A stretch of DNA of 64,000 nucleotides, from the NCBI GenBank assembly GCA_037179385.1, contig CM074200.1, forward strand, positions 34,289,884 through 34,353,883, read 5' to 3'. Made by a program: the position numbers and the translations under genes. The notes under the pieces were generated by a model. The model did no database searches. It saw only the letters and a program-made list of their open reading frames with translations, and had not been told where the DNA came from. Positions 27,301-35,506 of the stretch are shown here, one piece after another. The DNA comes from Holothuria scabra (taxonomy: Eukaryota; Echinodermata; Holothuroidea; Aspidochirotida; Holothuriidae). Every line of letters starts with the position of its first letter. The stretch's first letter is position 1.

Positions 27301-30300
27301 TACTTTCAGTTTGTCATTCTTGGAGTGCATCTTTGGAAATGAAACTGGCTGAGATTAACATGGTATTCACAGCTTGTAGGTTTGCATATTTCAATGAATA
27401 ATGCCTCTCTGTAGTTTTAAAATTTTTAGCACAATAGATTTAAGGTGTAATTTAGTGACATTAGAAAAATAGCAAATGTGTGAAGAAGATGATGCTATCT
27501 TATTCATTTTTTTCTTTCTTCTTTTTTTGTCTTAGCTAAAGAGGAAGCAGTGGAACAGAAAACGAAAGAAGTTCATCAAAGAACTTATGAGTAAGTTGTC
27601 TATTGTACCATTACTATTAGTCCACACAACCAAACCTGCACTGGGGTGGGGGTGATAAGGAGTGCAGAGAACCTAGCCCCTTGGGGATAATTTTTCCTCC
27701 TCAAAGATAAAAAGACCTTTTGTTTAACATAATTTTAGTGTCTGTCTCTCAACCCCCCTCCATCCCACCCCTGAAAAATTTTGTGCCCCCAGAAACTTTT
27801 TTGTTCCCCTTCAGTACATTGTTCTTACACATCTGGGTACATCCTGTGTTAACTAGTAGTATGCTATCAAGAAAAGTTAAATAAAGTCACCTTAATGCAA
27901 TTGAAGTAAAAGAAGATATGCAATGAACCCTTTCACAACTACACACTTCCCACAATTTAGGTTAGGTTGGGTTGGGTTGGGTTGGGTTGGGTTGGGTTGG
28001 GTTGGTTTGGTTTGGTTTGGGTTGGGTTGGGTTGGGTTAGGTTAAATGGAGTTTTACCGCCAAGTTTCCAACCAATCGGTGGTTCAAATGGAGTCATCCA
28101 CCCCTTTTTTTCCAGTTGGGGCTCACTGGCTTGTTTTCCCTACTCCATTGCTTATGCTGAGCACCAAGCACAGTGGCAGTGTAGGTTCTGTTTTTAAAGT
28201 CTTACGTATGACCAGGCAAGAGCTCTAACTCCCAACCTCCAGACTGGAAGTTTGATTCTCTAACCCTTTGACCATGTTGTCTTTCACCCTAGGGACAATC
28301 ACTTATAATGTATTGTTGATTCAGAAATAGGATTTTAGTGTTTGTTATTAAAAAAAAGGTGACTACAAGTTTGATCTAGACGGCAGTAATCACTTTCAAT
28401 TGATATCAAAGTATATTGCACAATGACCCCCTTAACTAAACCCCAGGGCTGGTAGCAAGCCTTTGCCAAAGTCCATATTGACTAGAGGCTACCCTGTACA
28501 ATATGCCTCATACATATATGGTCCATTGGTTAGGCTTTAGTCTTGTCTCAATTGAACAATAATCAGTTAGATGAGACTTAATGACACACCAACACAAATG
28601 TGTTTTATAATATCAGTCAACTTGATAAAAATTTCAAAGTTAAAATGTCTTTTCAAGTATGGTCTAAATTCAAATTTGGTTTCCCTTTAGTCCCTTTTTA
28701 TGGTCGGCAGGAAATACTGTGGGCATATTTTGAAACCCCCTAGTGAACAGGGGGATCCATTAACAATGAGATGAGTTATATTATACATTACATGGCAGAT
28801 AAAGGTTGCTCAGCAAATCTACATTTGTATTCATTTTCTGAAGAGGAAAATGTCTTGTATGGTTGTCACCTTACATGCAAACCTGCTTTCTTTTTATTTT
28901 CTTTCTTTGATATAGGCCCCAAAAGATTAATCTGATGTTTAAGATGGCATTGGCTTATTGCCCTGGAGGGTTCTTGTTATATATATTATGTATAATTTTG
29001 TACATACTCTGCTATATCTTGGATGTTGTTTTCATGTTATCCTTGTATCATTTTATTTTACTTGTCTAGCACAGAGTAGCATCCCTTAATTTTCCAAGCA
29101 GATATGAAATAGATTTCAGTTCATGGAAAATGTTTTAGTTCAAACCTAATGACAAAGTGTCAGTAGTTTGCCTGTTTTCCAATGGTGGTATTTTCATAAG
29201 AACAATAAGTTACTACTAGGAAACTGAAAAAACCCAGTATTTAACTCTTCTAAATTGTATACATAATAGAAGATTTCCAAAGGTAAAACAGCAGACACAG
29301 TGAGCAAACACTCATCTCTCATATCTTGTGTACAACAGAACTGTTCAAGATGTTAGTTTAGTAAATAAGTTCATATGTTGATTGAGCACCAGTGAAGTGC
29401 TTTGCTAGAACAGAAGACAAAAAATTCTACTTTAGTCTTCCAGGAGGACGAGGACGCAGTTCAATCACACATGCTAGGGCAAACTCTGCTACGACAGAAG
29501 TCTACATGTATGTCATGCACGTGTAATGTTGAAAATTTAATGCTAGAAATTACTTGTGGAGGGAGGAAGGGAAACCAATGTGAAAGGGAAAGAGAAACAT
29601 GATGCTAGGAATAACAAAACAGTTCTCAGACATGCAGCAAGCGTTTATTGACATAATTTATTAATTAGACTTGCTTAAGTCCCCAGCCTTGGCTGCATTC
29701 AACTTTACAAATGCCCGGCATTACAAAAAGTAAAGTAAAAAGTTTTCAATTGTTCATATCTTATCACACCTATTCATTTGTCTTTTCCTGTAACCGGATA
29801 GCATAAGTCAGGCTTATCCTTTTCAAAGATTAGTTTCCTTACATTATTTGTTCTTCTACGTATCTACATTCTCCAATAATCCTCATATTTGACAACTGAG
29901 TATCATGAACTTGTGATAAAACATAATACCTTAAAGCTCTCAGCAGGTCAAATTGTCTTCTGATTGTTGAAAAGGCCAAAACATCTCTCCTATTCACAAT
30001 CTCAAGAAGACTTCAGCAGCAGACTTGTGTTTCTTGTTGCATGCTTGGATTTTATGTGAAGTGATTTACAATATGTGATTTAGCAATAGCTACTTGCTAC
30101 TTAGTCACATGACAAGTCTTAGCTCATTTAATTGGTGATGAAAGTTCTATGATGATGCGTCACAAGTGACATTGCACTGTTTTTTCTGCTTTATGGAAAG
30201 AGTATGTTGGCTTCGGTTATCAATAGTTTCAATTGAATTTTCATACTTAACCCTCTCAGTATTTCTTATTACATGCAAATGTTTTAGCTAAAGCTGAAGC

Positions 30301-33300
30301 ATTTTATTACTTAGACTGCCATTTGTAATAAGATTTTTGTGATTAACTATCAAGGTCCGGTCAGAATAAGTTTAACAAACTCATTGATACTGCCAAGAAA
30401 TTTAAGAAAGCTCGACAAAAGCCAAAGGAATGACCGCTCTGTATTCCCATCATGGTGACACTCCCCCCCTCCCATTATTCATATCTGTAGCCAAAGGGGA
30501 AGTGGTCTATGTATCATTTACATTCTTTTACCGCTCTTGATAGTTAAAAGTTCTCAAGGAATTGATACATGGGATATGCATTGCCCTCACCTAAAAATTT
30601 TTTGCCTCCTCTTGGAGCCATATTACCTGTAGCCCACCTCCCATTCAGTACCATGACTGGCTTAGGCCTGCCTCTAATTTTCTCAGAAAAAATATATAAT
30701 TGCCTCATGAATATGATGGTGCAATCTGAATCCATCCTAAGCCTTTATACCAATTGTTTTTCAATGCTATGTGACCTTAAATTCAAGAAATGCTCTTAAG
30801 AGCTTATATGATTGCAGCTTCATGTAAATAGATTTAGAATCTAAAAAATGAAGTAAAATTAGAAATTTTTCCAAATCATCTTTTTTATTGAGTCTTAGAA
30901 ACCACAGCATGTTCAAAAAGGAAGTATTTTTACCTCCCCCCTCCCAGACCTTCATAATTTAAAACCACATTGTTTTAGATGTCTCTGTCTTAAGCTAAAT
31001 GACCACAGACTAGTACCATGCATTGATAATCAGCATATGGAATATATTTTTCATTGAGTTTGTGTAATTTTGAGTGTCTATTCTGTATATTTCAGATGGG
31101 TTCATTCGCAAAGTGCCTTTTCAGATGATGCATCAGTATTTGTAGATTCAAATCAGACATTTAGAAGTAGACACAGCTCAAGTGATCCCAGCTTACCAAG
31201 AATGAGTCCTGATGTCCTACAAGGGAGAGTACATCTTACTGTAAGAATCCTTACATCCTTTGTTACATATGTGGGGAGTAAGTGATGGAGATAGATGGGT
31301 GAAATTCATGTTCTTCCTCTTTGTTGGTGTACCCCTACAGATTGGCTTTAACTGGTACCTGGAATTTGTTAATAAAATTTCAATTCACCAAATTTTTCCA
31401 TTCCTTTGCAGTTTTCTAGTTTATGCACTGATGACAAAAGGTCAAACTTAGAATATCTAGATATCCTACATTCAAATAAATGTTTCATGAGAGTTTCACC
31501 AGTTTTATTCGGTTTTTAGACATTCATGACCAGATACCCTTTCAAATTATACACACAACTCTGACAAGCTGGAATATAAATTCATAATTTTGAGTTTTTA
31601 GTCAAATTTTGGATGTGAAACTTGCTTAATTATGCTAACAATATTGCATGTATATTACATGGAAGTACCCACCAACATCCTTTTGATACCTTACTGATAT
31701 CAACTCCATATGTCTCTTCAAGAAGATTTGGCTTCATATTAAGATTCAAGCAAGGCCGTTAGGGCATTATTCAGGGTTTTAGGTTATTTTAATATTCCTT
31801 TTCCTCGCATTCATTCCAGTTTAAATATTGCACCTGGTTGAAATCAATGAATAACAAAATTATTGAAACAAAACAGCAACCTTTTGTATCAGTTTCATTT
31901 GAGTCTAGACTAGACTTGTTATGCCCTTAGCATCTTGTGATTCAATAACATGTTGATGTTTTCAAATTTTGGGGCTTTCAGTTTTACACCTTTGTAAGGG
32001 AGAGTCTAGTTGGTTTAATCATTTAACAGAGATGGACTGTGCATTAACTCTTGATAATGCATGATTGAAGGGTTAATGCAAGTAACACAGGAGGGCACAG
32101 CCTGATTGAATCCAGGGATGGCATTAACCCTGGAGAGTGCATTATCCTGGTCAGTTTCACAGGTCCAAGGTTTGCATATCTTTGTTCATTCATCCACAAC
32201 ATTTTGATTTAAAAGAATGAAAAGAAAGACCATTTCATTTGCTATACATTGAGTAGTCTCAAATGAAAGTGTTTATCCATTACCATCAGCTTATCACTGA
32301 ATAATGCATGACCACCTGACCATAATGGTCCAACGGAAGTTGGAGATTATTGTTAAGTTAAAATGATTCCATGTTATGTCATGAAAATTTTTAACTTTAC
32401 GTCTTTTTATATATGAGACAGTGCCAGCCATGGTTAAATAGTCTACATCCTGATTTTAATAGAACATTACCCTTTCGTCATACCCTGTATTTTTCTTTAA
32501 CATAGTTCATGAATGTAATAACTGAATTAATTACTATTATAATTACTGTTTTCCATTTGTGAACACAAAATCTTAAAACTTACTTTCAAGATCTTCTATA
32601 GGTAATTTAATTATACTCGTTTATCATTTCATTTTTCCCAGGCCAGCCCGACAATAGATGTCCAGTCTGTTGATGGTTCAAGTATGAATGGAGTAGCTGT
32701 CCGAGGTCGCAGCAACTCTTTCTCTTCTCCGGATGGTAAGTTGCTCCTTGAATAATTCAATCAAGTATATTTCTTAACTTTGAAAATTCATTAGTGATAT
32801 CCCAGAGGTGGAAGAGGGGGTGAGGGGTAATGGTCAGGGTACCTCTAACAAGACTTGCCTCTTCTTGTCCATGGGGGAGGGTGTAATATGTAAACCTCGC
32901 AACAGAAAACACTTCATAAAATGACCCAGTGCCTGAGGATGATCAGATTCCATCCCTTTAGTTACATGTCTCTGTTCTAGGTCATTAAGCATGTTCCAGC
33001 TGCTAGAAACTGAATCATGCATGCAATGGTGTGCAAATGCCTGAAACTTGTTGTAAACAGTCTCCTCTCTTACCGCCTCATTAGTCTGGCAAGTCGTTGC
33101 TGCTGGAAAGAATGAAAAAAGGGGATCAACAAGATTGTAATAAATTTTTGATTCCACTTACATCAATGCATGCAGAACATTTCTTGAAAGTACAACACAA
33201 ATGGGATTTCAATTGAAAGCTTGCTCTGATTATTTTTAGCATTCTTTAAAGGATTTTGAGAGAACTGAATTCAATGATGGAACAGATGGGGTTTGTACTC

Positions 33301-34486
33301 CCAAAATACTGTTAGGAGATGTGAAAGTAAGATTTGGTCGTAACTCAAAAAGGAACTACTGAAAACTCATGGTAAATGTTTATACCTGTCTGTTATTGTC
33401 CTATGGGACAATTTTTCTAGGGGAGGGGCTGTTTTGTGTTTGCCTGAGAAAACTTTGAATAAACCGTGAATTACCTGATTTTTCCTCAAGAATTTTAAGA
33501 TTTCCCCCAAGGATTCCAAGTTAAAATTGGCTAGTTAATCCTTAGAAGTTTATCCAATTTAAAAGAAATTCTACCACAGAATTTAAAAACACTGGCTACA
33601 AATGTTTATTGTTTGTGTAAGGAAGGGGTGAGTTAGATTGGATTAACGAAACACCAACATAATATACATTGTGTGATAGATACTAAAGGGGCAGGGTGAA
33701 TAAAGTCTTCTAAGAAAAAGATTGGGTAAAATTCTACAAAAAATGTTTGGACAAAAGCTAATGCAGGAGTCATGTCAAAGTTTCCTGTATAGGTTAGTCT
33801 CTTTAAGAAATTCCACAACTAGAGATGAGTGTGTGTGCTCAAATGATGTCTTCAGGTTTGGCACAGAGTAATGTTTTTGACGAATATGGTATTTATCATA
33901 AAAGGGGCTGTGTGAAGTCTTCACTAGTTTTTCAATGTGTTGAAAACATTTTGTATTGGGGTAGTTATCAGTTTTAACTGTGTTGTATGTTGAGAGAAAA
34001 CAAAATTCAAACAATAGAAGGCATTTCACAATTAAGTGGTTTTGTAGGCAGTCATCCAGTGGTGTTAAACATGTCAGTGTTTGAGGGGTTGCGAGTTTTC
34101 ATTAGCATAGATTAACTTGAAATTTTTGGTTATTTATCATTTATATCAATTTCAACAGTCCCACAGTCTTTGAGAAAAAGACATGATTTGAGTTAAAAAA
34201 TGGGGATGGTTGTGAAAAGCTTAGATCAAACCAAAAGAGGTCCTTAACAAATGCAGATCAGTTTTCTTTAATTTCATTCATCCCAAGCTGTTTCTTCCCT
34301 GATCTGACATCAAATCCTTTCACATTTTTACATTTGTTTCTTTAAGGAGAAAGACTTCCACCAATCAAGACAAATTCAGCCCCAACTAGTCATGTTCGAC
34401 AAAGACAGGCTGCCAAGGTATCTTCTCATGAAGGGTCATGTAACCCCTGTCAAGCTTGGGGTAGATCACCTAAGGGAAAGAGGTGA
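3130..34486 (+). CDS. LRRIQ1: LRRIQ1-like leucine-rich repeat and IQ motif protein, 3' 13 exons (gene span)
   Basis: Joined exons are 3130-3323, 5562-5689, 6746-6819, 8596-8689, 9494-9652, 10177-10870, 15731-16095, 17807-17889, 21799-21906, 27536-27590, 31096-31240, 32642-32735 and 34347-34486. Every junction keeps phase, and the total (2 + 2331 nt) gives 776 residues plus stop. Domain order is seven LRRs (cores such as LVHLDVSNNQL, LTELFLDNNSL, LKKLDLRNNYI, LEHLHIDGNPV), an LRR cap (ILKLVPSLRYLEDDS), two IQ motifs (VRIQAIWRGFEVRR, VLIQSTWRGHRVRH), an acidic run, a Pro/Ser linker and a Lys-rich segment. The short tail motif PRMSPDVLQGRVHL resembles my memory of vertebrate LRRIQ1 C-termini. 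IQ motifs normally bind calmodulin; the vertebrate protein is poorly characterised, so I assign no process. The 5' exons lie outside the window. All introns are GT-AG except the first visible one, which looks GC-AG. Another LRR/IQ family member is possible but less likely. Confidence 0.85.
4219..4276. repeat. (GT)n microsatellite
   Basis: An imperfect run of GT/TG dinucleotides with TTTG and TATG interruptions. It lies just upstream of the 156-bp tandem array. Confidence 0.95.
4283..5374. repeat. Seven-unit 156-bp tandem array with AGGTCA half-sites
   Basis: Unit starts (cttgtaaac or variant) fall at 4283, 4439, 4595, 4751, 4907, 5063 and 5219, always 156 bp apart, and the array ends after exactly seven units. 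Each unit carries AGGTCAAAGGTCA followed by TTTGAGGTCA. Because 156 is a multiple of three, one frame stays largely open through the array (recurring VYRFVMLR and VEVKGHLRS). In-frame TGAs near 4745 and 5048 show it is not coding. Single related copies lie inverted at 46430-46740. Confidence 0.95.
5562..5689 (+). CDS. LRRIQ1: LRRIQ1-like exon, LRRs 4-5
   Basis: The acceptor is ttcctcttattccag and the donor AATAG|gtaagt. It encodes VPDLSNHVLLTELFLDNN and LHSLSLSQN, continuing the LRR array. It ends two bases into a codon, which the next exon completes as Ser. Confidence 0.88.
6110..6345 (+). mobile_element. tRNA-derived SINE copy
   Basis: It shares the body with copies at 8798 and 53440: CATACCCAAGACTTGAAAA, a ggtgctcagcataagcaat block, AGTGAGCCACAACTGG, and an end near AATCTCATCCAATT. 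The tRNA-like head is degraded. Confidence 0.7.
6746..6819 (+). CDS. LRRIQ1: LRRIQ1-like exon, LRR 6
   Basis: The acceptor is ttccaaatttag and the donor AACAG|gtttga, a weak match to consensus. The 74-nt exon encodes LPTVPVLKYAPLLKKLDL followed by RNNYIT and is in phase with both neighbours. Confidence 0.82.
6858..6911 (-). repeat. Fragment of LINE 3' end, duplicated nearby
   Basis: About 52 bp here recur almost unchanged at 7010-7063 (tract GCGCTTTATCTTAAAAAGCT through AAAGAGTACATA). The second copy belongs to a LINE 3' end; this one is an isolated fragment just past the LRR 6 exon. Confidence 0.7.
6962..7325 (-). mobile_element. CR1/L2-like LINE 3' end (5'-truncated)
   Basis: On the minus strand the reading frame RLWNNLPNHIRTAASL and FKHSLKTHIFTESY then stop is the classic C-terminus of CR1/L2-type reverse-transcriptase ORFs. 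A 3' UTR follows, ending GCGCACTTACAAGTGTC and an ATT-type tail near 6962-6990. The upstream part is missing. Confidence 0.8.
7385..7535 (+). mobile_element. tRNA-derived SINE fragment
   Basis: The body block ACCAAAGACTTTAAAAATGG, then a CCTACTGCCATTGTGGGTG stretch and CATAAACAATGGAGTAGG, matches the other SINE copies. The 3' portion is lost. Confidence 0.65.
8596..8689 (+). CDS. LRRIQ1: LRRIQ1-like exon, LRR 7
   Basis: The acceptor is caatcttttacag and the donor TGCAG|gtaaga. It encodes SLEHLHIDGNPVTEESDC; the NPVTEE signature marks the last repeat leading into the LRR cap. Confidence 0.85.
8798..9052 (+). mobile_element. tRNA-derived SINE, best-preserved copy
   Basis: The head TTGGTCAACTGGTTAGTGCA resembles a tRNA A box, and GAGTTTGAGTACTC lies at the B-box position. 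The unrelated body (AAGACTTTAAAAATGGAACC, GTGAGCCACAGCTGGG) ends near AACTCCATCTAGCTAAC. Six other copies lie in the window in both orientations. Confidence 0.8.
9494..9652 (+). CDS. LRRIQ1: LRRIQ1-like exon, LRR cap
   Basis: The acceptor tract cttcttttcttcttcag precedes RAEILKLVPSLRYLEDDS, a typical LRR cap that closes the solenoid. A polar segment (QFEEMCLSQMTAEDALTNRH) follows. The donor is ATTCA|gtatgt. Confidence 0.85.
9790..9925. mobile_element. Fragment of TTAA family A element
   Basis: The blocks GGGACAAACAGGA, AAAGAAAAACAAAAG and ATGTGCCTACATTACATAAC match the 37740-37820 part of the family A element. Only this internal part is present. Confidence 0.55.
10177..10870 (+). CDS. LRRIQ1: LRRIQ1-like large exon with two IQ motifs
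   Basis: At 694 nt this is the longest exon. It opens with a Trp-rich segment (WSAYLDFWLKMVIDHRYMHE), then a polar low-complexity linker. Two IQ motifs follow, AAVRIQAIWRGFEVRRDL at about 10634-10687 and AAVLIQSTWRGHRVRHRY at about 10712-10765. Both match IQxxxRGxxxR, the calmodulin or light-chain binding pattern. A Glu/Asp-rich stretch ends the exon at GAG|gtaaga. Confidence 0.92.
11085..12445 (+). mobile_element. LINE 3' portion with RNase H domain, interrupted
   Basis: Frameshifted coding reads QKSVVLAWVP, SHVGIQGNERVA, then NSFVKSKWQELWDSFPEN and KLYQIKP, the RNase H to C-terminal part of an RNase H-bearing non-LTR retrotransposon (I-like). Further on, ILVDC and DFFKESRLYRNF fit the usual end of such ORFs. 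The catalytic GNERAD motif is changed to GNERVA, and stops and frameshifts show it is dead. A 532-bp insertion splits it at 11193-11724. Its 3' end reads AAATCCCATCTAACTAAC. Confidence 0.8.
11193..11724 (-). mobile_element. Unclassified insertion inside the LINE, 26-bp target duplication
   Basis: The 26 bases at 11167-11192 (GGTATACAGGGG... ) recur exactly at 11725-11750, and the LINE reading resumes after the second copy. The left end of the insert is ACTTGC repeated, which on the minus strand would be a simple-repeat 3' tail; the insert is more GC- and CpG-rich than its surroundings. This suggests a retroposed sequence in minus orientation. I do not recognise its source. Confidence 0.7.
12446..14121 (+). 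other. Intron sequence, nothing recognised
   Basis: AT-rich intron between the IQ exon and the Pro-rich exon. No exon, inverted repeat or dispersed repeat is apparent by eye. Confidence 0.5.
14130..14431. mobile_element. hAT-type MITE with perfect 8-bp target duplication
   Basis: The termini CAGGGTTGTCACCA and TGGTGACAACCCTG are perfect 14-bp inverted repeats. The 8 bases outside are GTTAGGGT on both sides (14122-14129 and 14432-14439). CAGGG-type ends and an 8-bp duplication are the hAT signature. At 302 bp with no coding it is non-autonomous. Confidence 0.9.
15295..15350 (+). repeat. LINE 3' tail fragment
   Basis: TCTGACACTGTCTAATGCAT followed by TGGTGTTGATGTATTGTTAA resembles the LINE 3' end at about 12390-12430. 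It is short and diverged. Confidence 0.4.
15731..16095 (+). CDS. LRRIQ1: LRRIQ1-like exon, Pro/Ser-rich linker
   Basis: The acceptor is tcatcatttgtag and the donor GAGTG|gtaaga. It has 121 residues rich in Pro and Ser (SPSPEKIVPHPP, KPPLPPVTPASSR) with no recognisable fold, probably a disordered linker after the IQ motifs. The frame stays open over 365 nt and is in phase at both ends. Confidence 0.85.
16729..17095. mobile_element. 367-bp TIR element
   Basis: The ends are perfect 19-bp inverted repeats: TATACATGGACAGAGCATG and CATGCTCTGTCCATGTATA. Further in, GCGCACCAAGATGGCCG and its inverted partner (CGGCCATTTTGGTGCGC) extend the symmetry. No transposase frame is present; flanking duplication is not clear beyond TA. 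Confidence 0.85.
17105..17272 (-). mobile_element. Second tRNA-derived SINE family
   Basis: On the minus strand, GTTGACTAGGGGCTAAAGC (A-box-like) is followed by AGTGCTAGTTCGATTCCTGC with a B box GTTCGATTCC. A body with GGCAAGATGCTTCATTTC comes next. It differs from the other SINE family in this window. Confidence 0.65.
17503..17588. repeat. 43-bp tandem duplication
   Basis: Two adjacent 43-bp units start ATATTTAAAATTAGCAAC and share TGTACACCTGCTG, with a few substitutions between them. Confidence 0.9.
17807..17889 (+). CDS. LRRIQ1: LRRIQ1-like exon, basic helix
   Basis: A strong pyrimidine tract ends in tatcag. It encodes GFKDNVTAELMMRRAKKM then NQSKKKKNLG, a Lys/Arg-rich probable helix. 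The donor is TTGG|gtaaga. Confidence 0.85.
18460..18710 (-). mobile_element. TTAA-type MITE, family B copy 1
   Basis: This is the inverted, diverged counterpart of 46772-47026 along its whole length. The left flank keeps TTAA (18456-18459); the right one has decayed to TTCA. The ends are AAGTAAAGAGCAGTCC and its inverted partner near GGGTAACTCCTCTTGCCCT. Confidence 0.8.
18711..21798 (+). other. Intron with internal diverged duplications
   Basis: No exon is seen. Blocks repeat in direct orientation: 19183-19243 against 20943-21000 (GAGATTTATAG...GCTGTTAAAAATAT), and 20618-20712 against 21030-21122 (CCATGCAACAAA, TATTGTTCAGTTGT, TTATTTATTGTGAAAGTG). This implies old local segmental duplication. 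Confidence 0.6.
21799..21906 (+). CDS. LRRIQ1: LRRIQ1-like exon, charged helix
   Basis: The acceptor is ctcaattttctttcag and the donor TAAAG|gtaaag. It encodes DPVKKYQMFKKLQKSQ and more basic, helical sequence, and connects in phase on both sides. Confidence 0.83.
22691..22749. repeat. 34-bp minisatellite, left half
   Basis: About 1.6 units of a 34-bp repeat (TTGAGGGCAGCAGAGAATTA, then AGGGTTGCAGGGTG). It ends at the TTAA where the MITE starts. The array resumes at 26291 beyond the far MITE. Confidence 0.85.
22750..23216. mobile_element. TTAA-type MITE, family C copy 1 (467 bp)
   Basis: The terminal inverted repeats GGGAGCACACCACCATTA and TAATGGTGGTGTGCTCCC are directly flanked by TTAA on both sides (22746-22749, 23217-23220). 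The copy at 25823-26290 is nearly identical and in the same orientation. TTAA targets are typical of piggyBac-related transposition. Confidence 0.9.
23221..25818. other. 2.6-kb segment bracketed by two family C elements
   Basis: No long credible reading frame or known repeat is recognised. It includes a G-run near 25126 and a stretch rich in AGGCCT near 25250-25300. It is bounded by inner TTAA sites and may be cargo of a compound element or intron separated by two insertions. Confidence 0.5.
25823..26290. mobile_element. TTAA-type MITE, family C copy 2 (468 bp)
   Basis: It has the same ends as copy 1, with TTAA at 25819-25822 and 26291-26294. It differs from copy 1 by only a few substitutions and small indels, so both are young or homogenised. 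Confidence 0.9.
26291..26326. repeat. 34-bp minisatellite, right half
   Basis: TTAAGGGCTGCAGGGTGTTG then AGGGCAGCAGAGAGGTAAGG continues the repeat that stops at 22749. Removing 22750-26290 plus one TTAA restores an uninterrupted array. Confidence 0.85.
27536..27590 (+). CDS. LRRIQ1: LRRIQ1-like short exon
   Basis: A long pyrimidine tract ends in gtcttag. The 55-nt exon encodes AKEEAVEQKTKEVHQRTY and ends two bases (GA) into a codon at GA|gtaagt. Its length suits a micro-exon of a charged helix. Confidence 0.8.
27959..28040. repeat. (GGGTT)n pentanucleotide repeat, telomere-like
   Basis: About 14 GGTTG/GGTTT units, flanked at both ends by GGTTAGGTT. It directly abuts the 3' end of a minus-oriented SINE, so it is most likely the expanded SINE tail. 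Confidence 0.92.
28041..28290 (-). mobile_element. tRNA-derived SINE copy
   Basis: The inverted copy carries ATGGAGTTTTACCGCC at its 3' end, GGCTCACTGGCTTGTTT, and TGAGCACCAAGCACAGTGGC. The tRNA-like head is near 28220-28290 (GGAAGTTTGATTCTC). Confidence 0.78.
28560..28620 (-). repeat. LINE 3' tail fragment
   Basis: GTTAGATGAGACTTAATGAC then ACACCAACACAAATGTG is the inverted LINE 3' end seen near 12395-12445. It is a severely 5'-truncated copy. Confidence 0.55.
28621..30354 (+). other. Intron sequence, nothing recognised
   Basis: AT-rich intron between the short charged exon and the C-terminal exons. No repeat family or exon is evident. Confidence 0.45.
30355..30433 (+). CDS. Possible alternative terminal exon of the LRRIQ1-like gene
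   Basis: An AG at 30353-30354 is followed by an open stretch reading SGQNKFNKLIDTAKKFKK and then ARQKPKE and a stop at 30431-30433. Its phase fits the donor at 27590 (GA + G). If used it would replace the C-terminal exons with a short Lys-rich end. The polypyrimidine tract is weak and no homologue is recognised, so this may be chance. Confidence 0.25.
31096..31240 (+). CDS. LRRIQ1: LRRIQ1-like exon, C-terminal region
   Basis: The acceptor is attctgtatatttcag and the donor CTTACT|gtaaga. It encodes WVHSQSAFSDDASVF and the motif SLPRMSPDVLQGRVHL, which resembles the C-terminal part of vertebrate LRRIQ1 as I remember it (WLHTQ and PDVLNGG-like). It ends in phase 0. Confidence 0.85.
31241..32641 (+). 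other. Intron, nothing recognised
   Basis: An ordinary AT-rich intron between two C-terminal exons. A weak local repetition around GCATTAACTC/GCATTAACCC (32041-32150) is the only structure noted. Confidence 0.45.
32642..32735 (+). CDS. LRRIQ1: LRRIQ1-like exon, Ser-rich tail
   Basis: The acceptor is atttcatttttcccag and the donor GGATG|gtaagt. It encodes ASPTIDVQSVDGSSMNG then VAVRGRSNSFSSPDG, low-complexity and in phase with both neighbours. Confidence 0.8.
33632..33690 (-). repeat. LINE 3' tail fragment
   Basis: TTAGATTGGATTAACGAAAC then ACCAACATAATATACATTG resembles the inverted LINE 3' end at 28560 and 60003. It is short and diverged. Confidence 0.4.
34347..34486 (+). CDS. LRRIQ1: LRRIQ1-like last coding exon with stop
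   Basis: The acceptor is tttgtttctttaag. It encodes ERLPPIKTNSAPTSHVRQ and ends AWGRSPKGKR before TGA at 34484-34486. A weak donor (AAG|gtatct) at 34417 is present, but reading through gives a plausible basic C-terminus, so I treat this as terminal. An AATAAA at 36002-36007 is the first good poly(A) signal downstream. Confidence 0.7.
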
Positions 34487-35162
34487 TTAAAGAGAATGTC
34501 TGGATGCGGTCACATCACTTGAATTGCTTTACAAAAGATGAAACCTTACGAGCCGCACAAATCAATATCTAAATGATGAAAGTTTTGCTTAACCATGATT
34601 TGTGTTGTGTAGCTTTCTTTGGCATTAACTATTCATAACTTTGATATTCAAGCTGTGTAATGAGAATGGTTAGCTGTCAATCAGTATCCAAAAGTCTGTA
34701 TCAGAACATTTTGTAGACAATTGTATACTCTGTGGGTCATGTGGTTCCTTGGATTTGACTTGGTTTTGTTGGAGCTTTCCCCCTCCACTTGTAACCTGGT
34801 TTAATCTAGTAGCACCCACACAGGGTTCGTCAAATCCCAACAGCCCAGGGCAAGTAAAAAATGACTCGGACAAGTGAACTGCTCAGTATTGTAGCTTGCC
34901 CGGCAAGCACCACAGAAGTCTTCTTCGCATTGAAATTCTTTGGCTAGTACTAGATAATTAGATATGGACTGACTGCATATTCATGCGGACATGTGGGCTC
35001 TGGGAATCCCTAGCCAGATGAACAAGCAATGAAAAACCAATTTGTCAAAGCCTGACCCACAGCCTGTTTTTTAGTCATGGGTCATTGGATTAATGTCCCT
35101 CCTCAGCTGCTTTGGAAAATATTTGGGGGAAGGAGGGAGAGGGTCACATGAAGTTAAGGTTA

Positions 35163-35395
35163 GCTAGTTAGTTGGATAGAGTTTTATGGCCCAGTTTCCA
35201 ACCTATTGGTTCAAGTAAAGACAGCCACAGCATTTTCTCCAGGTGTGGCTCACTGGATTGTTTTCTCTAACCCATTGCTGATGCTGAGCACCAAGCACAA
35301 TGGCAGTAGGTTCCGTTTTTAAAGTCTTTGGTATGACCCAGTGTAGACTCCCAACCTCCTGACCGCAAATCGGATGTTCTAACCAAAAGTATAGG
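35163..35395 (-). mobile_element. tRNA-derived SINE copy
   Basis: The inverted copy has GGATAGAGTTTTATGGCC at its 3' end, AGGTGTGGCTCACTGG, GAGCACCAAGCACAATGGC and a head near GACCGCAAATCGGATG. It lies in the probable 3' UTR of the LRRIQ1-like gene. Confidence 0.75.
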
Positions 35396-35506
35396 TATTC
35401 ATGCTGTTGTTGGTGTAGAAAGGGATCCTACGTACTGCATGACTGAAATTTAATTTAATACAGTATTGCAAAAAGCACATGAAAATATTTAAGTGGTCTC
35501 TAAGAT

